Shown here in pieces: positions 55,871 through 64,000 of a DNA stretch of 64,000 bases (position 1 is the first letter of the stretch; each line of letters starts with the position of its first letter). The translations under genes were made by a program, and so were the position numbers. The stretch spans positions 34,938,619-35,002,618 of the forward strand of contig OX031071.1 of NCBI GenBank assembly GCA_943736015.1, in the 5' to 3' direction. The DNA comes from Tridacna crocea (Eukaryota; Mollusca; Bivalvia; Cardiida; Cardiidae). The notes under the pieces are model-generated. The model searched no databases and was not told the origin of the DNA. It saw only the letters and a program-made list of their open reading frames with translations.

Positions 55871-56317
55871 TTCTTGTTTTAATCGTTGTATTTCTTTCAT
55901 CATGAATTCATAATGTATGCTAGCATAAAAGCAAAATCTCAGCCAATAGAGCGATTACGGGCCCTTCCAGTCTTGGGGGGTGGGGATGGGGGCGAGGGTT
56001 GAGAGCAAGGGGCTGCGGCAGAACTTTGCCAAACTTGTAGAAAAGTCACATGATCAATACAACACATCTTTATGTAGTATAGTACCCATCACGATGACGT
56101 CATATCTAACCTCGTAACTGTTTTCCACAACTATTTTAAACAATCCTACAATCCTAAGAAAAAAAAAAAACGCACATGTCAACTTACCCCCTTTAATAAA
56201 AAGAAACATTGCCCAAATTATATACAATACCAACATAAACACATATGCAACTTTCTTTGCTCAATACATTAAATACGTACTCTATACCATCAACTAGTTT
56301 CAATTTTATCTTTTGAT

Positions 56318-56830
56318 TGTGTGGTAAAGGGTTAAGGAATGAACTATACATTCTAAAAGAACCATCAGTTTTATACAGCATTAAATATGTTTCTTACTTC
56401 ATTACCAATTTTCAAAATTGTAGAGTTTGCCTAATTGAAAGCAATTACCGACGGCAAACTAGATGCGACTAAATGATAGAATCCGTGCATAGAAGGGCGG
56501 ATAACACTGCAGGAAAAGAAGAAATTGCTAGTCAACCAGCATTCCTCCGCCTCCCACAGCGCTCCAAAAAGGCATTCCACCCAGGGCCTTCGACATTAAC
56601 CCGATCTCCAATTCTACGTAATCCTTTACCGAACTATCCAACATTTAAGGATTCCGAGAGAGAAAGTTTCTAAAAACATCACGGGAAAATAAGAAAATGC
56701 TCTCCCACTCCCACACTGCTATCCACACCTCCACAAAACAGACTACGACCTCAGTCACACATCCAATCTGTCTTCTGCAAATGCCCTCCAACAGGCCAAA
56801 TCCAAAATCCCGTCGCTTGACAAGATGTTA
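56318..56830 (+). repeat. Dispersed duplication, copy 2 (partner 484-1004)
   Basis: Collinear with copy 1 from GGTAAAGGGTTAAGGAA to TTGACAAGATGTTAA. Here the hairpin segment reads AACACTGCAGGAAAAGAAG and AACCAGCATTCCTCCGCCTC. Confidence 0.8.
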
Positions 56831-56979
56831 AATAAAAGAATGAGTATTGTACCGATCCAAGACAGCCCGCGTTAACGGTGAAGGCGGCCTCAGCTCAGTA
56901 CAACACATATAAGAATATCTCAAACTCGAACAGTAAAGAAACAATGACCTGCGACGAGCGTAACCGGGCCCCCAGGCAC

Positions 56980-57175
56980 CTACCCAAGGTGCCGCATTGG
57001 ATCGGTCTGCGCATACCTCGCAGGCCGATCTGAAACGACATCGTCCAAACCCGTTTGAATCACTTTCCCGCAATAGCCTACACCAAGAAAAAATCCAATG
57101 TAGATGTCATGTGCCGTCACGGATCAGCCCGCGAGGGATTCGCATGCTAATCGGAGGCGACACCGCGCAGATGCC
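56980..57175. mobile_element. Foldback family 2 copy, GC-rich
   Basis: GCATTGGATCGGTCTGCGCA, TACCTCGCAGGCCGATCTGA and GTGCCGTCACGGATCAGCCC are family motifs. An overlapping open frame (56997-57293) is not supported as a gene. Confidence 0.55.
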
Positions 57176-57199
57176 CAAAGGACCAAACAGGGACTCCCT

Positions 57200-57975
57200 G
57201 TTATACAGTCCTGCACACTATCGTCTCAACAACATGGGCTCGACTGTAAAGTCCTGTACGCTACCGTCTCAACAACACGGGCTCGCCTGTTAAGTCCTGT
57301 ACGCTACCGTCACAACAACACGGGCTCGGCTGTTAAGTCCTGTACGCTACCGTCAGAACAACACGGGCTCGACTGTTAAGTCCTGTATTCTACCGTCTCA
57401 GCAACATGGGCTCGACTGTTAACTCCTGTACTCTACCGTCCCAAAAACATGGGCTCGACTGTTAGGTCCTGTACGCCACCGTCTCAACAACACGGGCTCG
57501 ACTGTTAAGTCCTGTAGGCCACCGTCTCAACAACACGGGCTCGACTGTTAGGTCCTGTACGCCACCGTCTCAACAACACAGGCTCGACTGTTAGGTCCTG
57601 TACGCCACCGTCTCAACAACACGGGCTCGACTGTTAAGTCCTGTACTCCACCCGGCTCGGCTGTTAACTCCTGTACTCTACCGTCCCAAAAACACGGGCT
57701 CGACTGTTAAGTCCTGTATGCCACCGTCCGAACAACATGGGCTCGACTTTAAACTCCTGTACTCTACCGTCCCAGCAACACGGGCTCGGCTGTTAGGTCC
57801 TGTACGCTACCGTCCCAGCAACACGGGCTCGGCTGTTACGTCCTGTACTCCACCGTCCCAGCAACACGGGCTCGGCTGTTACGTCCTGTACCCCACCGTC
57901 CCAGCAACACGGGCTCCACTGTTAAGTCCCGCACTCCACCGTCCCAACAACACGGGCTCGACTGTTAAGTCAATA
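57200..57975 (+). repeat. Minisatellite of about 43 bp, about 18 units, tRNA-half-derived
   Basis: The unit is TGTTAAGTCCTGTACGCTAC followed by CGTCTCAACAACACGGGCTC. Read on the minus strand, it aligns with the A-box half of the SINE head at 26700-26774: CGGTAGCGTACAGGACTTAA against CGGTAGCGTGCTGGACTTGA. Units differ at few sites (CTACC/CCACC, AAGTCC/GGTCC/ACTCC). One unit near 57650 is truncated. Flanking open frames simply read through the repeat. Confidence 0.9.
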
Positions 57976-58194
57976 ACGTACACAGTTTTTAACACTTATC
58001 CTGCTATATAACTAAAATTAAATTTTCAATGTGATAGTAAAATACTCAAATACTGATATTTCAAAGTTATGTTTGTGGGATAATATCTCCTTATTGGACA
58101 GTGTAGGTCCAAGATCAGATTGCATGTTCTCCATACTCTGATCTTGATCTACACTCTCGAGTTGCGCTAAACAGCCTTACGGTTAAACCGTTTT

Positions 58195-58595
58195 ATTACC
58201 ATAAGCGAAAACATGGAAGATCGTGGACATATAGATCAAGAAGAGACTGGATAGAACATGTAGTCTGATCTTATATCTATACTGTCCGGTTGTTTAGTCA
58301 AGTACACGAGAAAAATATTGTGGACATATAGAAGAGACTGGATAGAACATGCAGTCTGATCTTATATCTATAATGTCTGGATGTTTAGTCAAGTACACGA
58401 GAAAAATATTGTGGACATAAAGAAGAGACTAGATAGAACATGCAGTCTGATCTTATATCTATACTGTCCGGTTGTTTAGTCAAGCACACGAGAAAAATAT
58501 TGTGGATATATAGATCAAGAAGAGACTGGATAGAACATGCAGTCTGATCTTATATCTATACTGTCCGGTTGTTTAGTCAAGCACACGAAAAAAAA
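58195..58595 (+). repeat. Tandem array of about 105 bp units, about four copies
   Basis: AAGAAGAGACTGGATAGAAC, ATGCAGTCTGATCTTATATC, TACTGTCCGGTTGTTTAGTC and CACGAGAAAAATATTGTGGA per unit. Another tandem amplification of the GATCAGACTGCA hairpin family. Confidence 0.9.
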
Positions 58596-58817
58596 GTTTC
58601 ATTGGATCGTATTTCCGTTCGTCAAACGACTTTGTGTTTATTTATTTGGTACTGAAAGAGCTTAATCCCAGCATATCCAATTTCTTTCCGAGGGTTGATG
58701 ACAGTCATTGCGACATGATTCATTCATTCCTGTTTCACCGTCTATCTCTTTTTTCGACGAAAGTAATGTGGAAAAGCAGAAATTCTTTCGAATAAGCAAA
58801 AGTCCTATATGCTTGTT

Positions 58818-59022
58818 TTAACCATTTACCAATAGTGTGTCTTAACTTTCCCCGAGACAAACAGCTTTTGAAAACATCGTGGAAAATGCAGAAAATGCTG
58901 GTATCGATTTTTTAAAGTCCTTTTTAGGACAATTCTCATAATTGAGGACACAATTATATTGTCGTCTGATAATGCTTTGAATTTGGACTGGTCTAAAATT
59001 TTGCCGACTGATAAAGGTTTAA
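58818..59022 (-). mobile_element. MITE-T copy, decayed
   Basis: TTAA at both edges. Left arm AAAACATCGTGGAAAATGC is present; the right arm is replaced. L-end intact (GACTGGTCTAAAATTTTGCC). Confidence 0.7.
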
Positions 59023-59504
59023 TTCGGTAGAAAGAACATGATATTGGACTCGTCCAAAGTGAAAACAACTTACACAGATAGTTTAGACTAAGATCAGGCT
59101 TCACAGAGCGTACAGACTGATCCTAAATCTACACCTTTCGTTTACTCTACTAGGAAAAAATCACTCGTTACTATCACTGATGATGGTTATTGATACATTG
59201 AATTTTTTCTCTTACCGTGGAACATTTTCTTTTTGAGAGGGCAGCTAGATCTGGTAGCTTGTAAAGACCATTGATTGTAGATTAGGATTAGACTGCTAGA
59301 AACGTTCAGATTCACGCTAAATCCACATCATCTGATAACCTGGTTTGATGAAAGGAAAATAAAAAAAAAAACATGATATTTTACGTTACCTTAAACAGTG
59401 CTGCAGAAATTTAGACGTTCAATTTGTATATTTTCTAAAATTGGGTTCAAATTAAACTAATCTGATTTGACTTCGGAATGTAAAACATATCTTTTTTTGT
59501 TGTT

Positions 59505-59620
59505 CTCACCAGTTTCTCCCTTTTCCACAATGTTTTCATAAGCCGTAAACTTCAGGGACGATGCAAACGGAATATATTTGAGCCATGCTCTGACAAAAGG
59601 GGTTTAATGCAGGATGGTAG
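59505..59620. mobile_element. MITE-T right-half fragment
   Basis: CTCCCTTTTCCACAATGTTT and CTTCAGGGACGATGCAAACG, then a fragment resembling the 34.7 kb minisatellite unit (GAGCCATGCTCTGACAAAAG). Confidence 0.5.
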
Positions 59621-59637
59621 GAAGCATTTCAAGATTG

Positions 59638-59655
59638 GGGGGGGGGGGGGGGGGC
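59638..59655 (+). repeat. Poly(G) tract
   Basis: An unbroken run of about 17 G. Length is likely uncertain in assembly. Confidence 0.85.
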
Positions 59656-59854
59656 GGATAAATTCGAAATACTGAGATTTTTTGCATGGTTGTTGCATTG
59701 CACTAAAAACTCATGTTCTAGCTACTATGATTTTCAAAATTATTGGGGGAGGGGAAGGGAACTTAGCCCGCCTTTGGACCCCCGCCGTTCCTACGGGCCC
59801 GTAATGCATCTCCGTGATGAATTATACCAAGCAAGTTATCACATAATTATACCG

Positions 59855-60085
59855 GAGTCCTGTGTGCCTCAGTGGTGATGTGCAGGACTAGTGATTTGGA
59901 GGTCCCGGGTTCGAGCCTCATTAGATCTAGCTCCACTGGGTTTTTTCACAGGAGTGTCCTTGGGCAAGACACTTCAGAGCCTTGCCTAGTACTAGTACTG
60001 GTGAAACCCAGGAAACATGAATATGTGAACTGTCTCCGTTATATGATTGAAATAAGGTTGAAAGCGGCGTAAAACACCATTCTGT
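59855..60085 (+). mobile_element. tRNA-headed SINE with conserved internal motif
   Basis: Head: GCCTCAGTGGTGATGTGCAG (A box region) and GGGTTCGAGCC (B box). Body: GTGTCCTTGGGCAAGACACT, a motif shared by several animal SINE families. Tail: GAAAGCGGCGTAAAACACC. It interrupts a 26-bp tandem repeat (TCACATAATTATACCGAGCG) that lies on both sides. Confidence 0.8.
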
Positions 60086-60096
60086 GAATTCTATCA

Positions 60097-60200
60097 TAAG
60101 TATACCGAGCGAGTCGTCACATAATTATACCGAGCGAGTCGTCACATAATTATACCGAGCATCACATAATTATACCTAGCGAGTCATCACATAATTATAG
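60097..60200 (+). repeat. 26-bp tandem repeat
   Basis: TATACCGAGCGAGTCGTCAC plus ATAATT, about four units with one shortened. Two more units precede the SINE at 59822-59853. Confidence 0.85.
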
Positions 60201-60324
60201 ATCAATAAAGAACATTTTGGCTAACAACCAATTGAATCATGACGTAAACAGGTCCTTAAAGTGGGAAAATATTGACCAATAACAAAACATTTCTGCCCAA
60301 GTGGGATTGCGCAGGCTGTAAATT

Positions 60325-60831
60325 GTTCCTAACAATACTGAGACAGACTTAAGGTACTTACGTAAATAGTATAGATTAGACTTGTTCCTAACAACACTGA
60401 GACAGACTTAAGGTACTTACGTCCTATCAATACTGAGACAGACTTAAGGTACTTACGTAAATAGTATAGATTAGACTTGTTCCTAACAACACTGAGACAG
60501 ACTTAAGGTACTTACGTCCTAACAATACTGAGACAGACTGAAGGTACTTACGTAAATAGTATAGATTAGACTTGTTCCTAACAATACCAAGACAGACTTA
60601 AGGTACTTACGTCCTAACAATACTAAGACAGACTTAAGGTACTTACGTAAATAGTATAGATTAGATTTGTTCCTAACAATACTGAGACAGACTTAAGGTA
60701 CTTACGTCCTAACAATTCTAAGACAGACTGAAGGTACTTACGTAAATAGTATAGATTAGACTTGTTCCTAACAATACCAAGACAGACTTAAGGTACTTAC
60801 GTCCTAACAATACTAAGACAGACTTAAGGTA
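60325..60831 (+). repeat. Tandem array, left half (continues at 62772)
   Basis: Two alternating units share CTAACAATACTGAGACAGAC and TTAAGGTACTTACGT. One then has AAATAGTATAGATTAGACTT, the other goes straight to CCTAACAATACT. The pairs form a composite repeat of about 100 bp. Confidence 0.9.
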
Positions 60832-62771
60832 GGGGAGACCGGGGCTAGTTGGTCCGAAAATCAGTTTTTTCCAAATTCTGAAAGTACTATTCATTTGTGG
60901 GTAAATTTATTGCTATTAAGGTTTAGTTTAACCATTTCTCTAACTAAAATTGTAGTTTTTCATACAGCAAATTGTAGAATATTATCAAAGTAGGTAATTT
61001 TTGAGACGTGGTCAAACGGACCAACTTGCCCCGGTGTCGGGGCAAGTTGGTCCGAACAGCGGGGTAAGTTGGACCGACGAGGTAGGTTATGACAAAGAAT
61101 GCTTCTTTTTACGTAATTGATAAAACAATACTTGAATTTTGAAGAAACTTTTAAAATTTTGAAGATACAAAGTTTTAACTTTGAAACTAACTAACGTTAC
61201 TTAACAAGTCACCTAAGCGAATAAATCCGTTCATCATCGAATAAAGTCAGAGTCGCCTAAGTCACTGTTGTGACAGGGATATGTGAGACCAGGCGGCACA
61301 CACTCAACGAACGAACAGTTGTATCAACCGTCACACTGAATCCACTGTTCTCCGCTTTTGCTATTTGAGTAAGCTTCCCAACATACAATGCAAAAATATT
61401 CTCTACTCTTCTATTTAGCCTTCTTGTCTTTTGATATCTGGATTTTATATTCATTATATGAAAGATTTTTACAGCCACTCATTCGACGTAAAATCATTGC
61501 ATCAGGAATGTTATTCCATTCCTGAACGAGAGGGGTGGCCAAGTCCATGAGATTGTTGATGTTTCGCCGTGATCAAACCTTTCTTCCCAAGTAATCCTAG
61601 ACATGCTCTATTGGATTCATATCCGACGATAAAGCTGGCCAAGGAAGAACGTCAACATTGTTTCTGTTCAGAAACTCCTGACTGAGTCATGCCACATGAG
61701 GACGTACGTTGTCGTGCATAAGTATAGCAGGCCCATGTCGTTGCAAAAATGGAACGTGCTCAATGCTTGGCCACCGCTCTCGTTCAGGAATGGAATAACA
61801 TTCCCGATGCAATGATTTTACATTATGTAAGGTCCATGCGACGTCGAATAATTGCCTGTATCGACAGAAGAGGTGGCCATACAAGATGTTGATTGAAAAA
61901 TTACAAGAACTATTAGAAAAACCTAACTTTAATGTTACTTTAGTCTTTGAGTACTTTTGCAACTTTGATTGTAACACCACCTACATTTAAACTGAAAAAA
62001 AAAAACTTAAACTTTCTGTTAGTTGAAATCTGATGAGCTTGGCATATTCTACAGACTCTGAACTAAAGTATGATACCAAATTTGTTGGTCTTCAGTAAAA
62101 CATACGACGAGAAATAAAAGAAAATTAAGTGCACACTCATTTATGGAACTGAGTATAGTAATTTAATTATATAAGATTTATTGTTATCAATATTATCTTT
62201 CAAAATTCGATCTATATTGATGATTAAAAAATCTTATTTTATTTATATCATTCTAATTTATTTTTTGTTATCATCAAACTAAATACTCATGAATGATAAG
62301 ATATTCATAAAATGAAAGAGTCACTCAGGCAGATTGACTCAGTGCGGGGCAAGTTGGTCCTACGGACCAACATACCCCATCAAAAACGGACCAACTTGCC
62401 CTGACCATACCTTAGTGTAAACTTTCACACATTACTTAAACGTCCTTGAAAATAGATACACAGCATGTGCTTAATTAAAAAATAGGGTCGTTAAGCTTTC
62501 GGACAATGTATAACATAAGACTAGTTCTCTATACAGAAGAAAAGGAAAAATTCGAATGTGCAAGAGCAAGATATTTACTTATGTGGTCAAAATTCAGTTT
62601 TTTTCGAATAATTTCTGTAATTCACCTCCGATGTTCACCAAATTTTCGTTGGTTATTATGACGCAATTTTAGACCCGTTTACGTCATAAAACAATGTCAT
62701 AAAAACTATCATTTGGCGGCAATCATGATAGGACCAACTTGCCCCACGGTCCAACTAGCCCCGGTCTCCCC
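60832..62771. mobile_element. DNA transposon with TA target duplication
   Basis: The termini GGGGAGACCGGGGCTAGTTG and its complement are inverted repeats. TA flanks both sides, and the split tandem unit AAGGTA|CTTACG is restored by removing 1940 bp plus one TA. Inner copies of GGGGCAAGTTGGTCC lie in both orientations near 61020-61080 and 62344-62406, close to each end. The only protein trace is a Tc1-like transposase relic. The TA duplication and D34E spacing agree with the Tc1/mariner superfamily, although the TIR does not start like classical Tc1. Confidence 0.9.
61498..61760 (-). pseudogene. Tc1-like transposase relic
   Basis: The minus strand reads MHDNVRPHVA, a stop, then LSQEFLNRNNVDVLPWPALS and SDMNPIEHV, a stop, DYLGRK. 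The HDN aspartate and the IEH glutamate are separated by 34 residues, the D34E pattern of Tc1-type enzymes, which cut and paste DNA. The first catalytic aspartate and N-terminal DNA-binding part are missing. Two stops show it is inactive. Upstream and downstream ends carry a 60-bp inverted duplication (see findings). Confidence 0.8.
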
Positions 62772-63110
62772 TACTTACGTAAATAGTATAGATTACACCT
62801 GTTCCCAACAATACTAAGACAGATTTAAGGTACTTACGTGAATAGTATAGATTAGACTTGTTCCTAACAATACTAAGACAGACTTAAGTTACTTACGTCC
62901 TAACAATACTAAGACAGACTTAAGGTACTTACGTAAATAGTATAGATTAGACTACTAGAAACGTTCAGATTCATGGCTCATCTAGTCTGGTAAAAAGTTA
63001 ATTTTACGCTGTAAATTCTTCCTAACAATACTAAGACAGACTTAAGGTACTTACGTCCTAACAACACTGAGACAGACTTAAGGTACTTACGTGAATAGTA
63101 TAGATTACAC
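62772..63110 (+). repeat. Tandem array, right half
   Basis: Continues the 60325-60831 array with the same two unit types. It is interrupted near 62950-63000 by ACTACTAGAAACGTTCAGAT, which also occurs near 59290 next to another GATCAG-type fragment. Confidence 0.85.
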
Positions 63111-63329
63111 TTCACAAAGCGTGCAGTCTATTTCTGAGTCTACACTGTCCGTTTTCCCGTTTTTGCAAACATTGATTTCCATGCATTGATCATAATTTAG
63201 TCAGTGTTACATTGGATTTGTTCCTCTCACATCACAGAACATTTGCTCGACTTTGTAAGACAGTGGTCAAAGATTTGTCCCCCTACCACGATTAATCCCG
63301 GAAATATTGCGGAAGACGGAATAGGATTT

Positions 63330-63440
63330 TGGGGTTATAGATAAACCGATATGCTTGAAGTATCGTTGTGAGAGAATGCTTCTTTTTCCACAATGTTTCC
63401 GAAGTTGTCGACTTTGATGAAAAACTCGGTACATTTAAAC
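63330..63440. mobile_element. MITE-T relic
   Basis: GAGAATGCTTCTTTTTCCAC and AATGTTTCCGAAGTTGTC only. A foldback family 2 fragment follows at about 63475-63620 (CTGCCCAGGTTAGCC, GACTGTACAGGCTGATCTGG). Confidence 0.45.
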
Positions 63441-63726
63441 ATATGAGCCATCCTCTGGTAAATGGAGGCTTAGATCGTGGACTGTGCAGGGTGACCGACT
63501 CAATCATGAGGTACAGTGGTCCTTGAACATACAGAAAATTGACCAAGAGCGAAAACTTTCTGCCCAGGTTAGCCTTTGTGGACTGTACAGGCTGATCTGG
63601 GTTGATACTTTTCGCAATATTGTACATTACGCCCTCTTTTCTCAGAGCATGACAAATATAGAGGGAGTGGCAAACCTAGTCCATTCTGTAAAGCAGCTAA
63701 AAATATTGGTATGCCTTCTTAATGAG

Positions 63727-63760
63727 TGACGTCATATTGTGACGTCATATTTTGACGTCA
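63727..63760. promoter_or_regulatory. Three CRE palindromes at 13-bp spacing
   Basis: TGACGTCA occurs at 63727, 63740 and 63753. This is the full consensus site for CREB/ATF bZIP factors. Intervening bases are TATTG and TATTT. No gene is visible downstream before the window ends at 64000. It may be a regulatory cluster or a 13-bp microsatellite. Confidence 0.45.
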
Positions 63761-64000
63761 TTTTTGTCTCCAGTCTCAGCGTTTCAGTACAATGCACTTG
63801 TATCTCTAGCGGTCTTTGCTTTAGACTTTTAGGTGTCGACAAATCTGGAGAATTTGGATATTCTGGACATATTTTGAGTATTTCTATCATTTATAAACAT
63901 TCTAATTAATATTTGAACAACTTTTTAGCGTTTTTTGTTTCAAGAAAATCTTTTTAATGGTTGTTAAGAGTGCAGATCAAGATCAGATCATAGAACGTGC

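Noticed and set aside
56997..57379. Overlapping 91- and 98-codon frames
   Set aside because: They combine a foldback element with the 43-bp minisatellite; the open frame follows from the repeat unit.

Overview
This window looks like repeat-dense animal DNA, most likely from a bivalve mollusc. The sequence is AT-rich and has no operons or compact genes. It carries non-LTR retrotransposons, tRNA-headed SINEs, many short foldback elements, minisatellites, and degenerate tandem arrays next to GACGACGGAC-like tracts. That last arrangement resembles the pearl/BIV160 elements of bivalves. The taxonomic call is an inference; no host gene was recognised by name.

Layout. 0.3-6.4 kb: copies of a TTAA-flanked MITE (called MITE-T here), two other foldback elements and several short tandem repeats. 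6.4-14.15 kb: an inverted-repeat-bounded region holding a recent array of two modules in the order A-B-B-A-B-B-A; the modules contain splice-bounded, phase-compatible candidate exons of unknown function. 14.2-16.2 kb: MITE relics and a possible TATA promoter with a short first exon. 16.5-17.8 kb: a pearl-like degenerate array. 18-22.7 kb: foldback and minisatellite DNA and the start of a segmental duplication (20.65-26.34 kb, paralogous to 34.06-38.9 kb). 22.71-25.99 kb: a long-TIR transposon inserted into that duplication; the other copy preserves the empty site. 26.4-26.8 kb: one SINE nested in another. 27-32.1 kb: more MITE-T copies and a triplicated segment, one copy of which holds a GC-rich TIR element (30.66-31.86 kb) with a nested SINE.

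32.2-34.05 kb: a decayed LINE on the minus strand. 34.67-36.62 kb: a minisatellite of about 52 bp period. 38.9-39.4 kb: a LINE 3' end. 40.2-40.56 kb: a tandem array of a tRNA-like half. 43.35-43.5 kb: an isolated candidate exon. 44.3-45.9 kb: tandem arrays of a hairpin motif. 46.37-49.72 kb: a 5'-truncated LINE with an intact 1016-codon endonuclease/reverse transcriptase frame, inserted in a MITE-T. 51-54.6 kb: a second pearl-like array. 56.3-56.8 kb: second copy of a 0.5 kb dispersed duplication (first copy 0.48-1.0 kb). 57.2-57.97 kb: a minisatellite that appears to derive from a tRNA-like SINE head. 59.86-60.09 kb: a SINE. 60.83-62.77 kb: a TA-flanked DNA transposon with a Tc1-type transposase relic, splitting a tandem array. 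63.73-63.76 kb: three CRE palindromes at exact 13-bp spacing.

The window therefore reads mainly as a record of nested insertion and tandem amplification. Paralogous empty sites allow several target-site duplications to be read directly. The only plausible host coding DNA is the exon set in the 6.8-13.2 kb array, the 43.35 kb exon and, weakly, the 15.74 kb exon.
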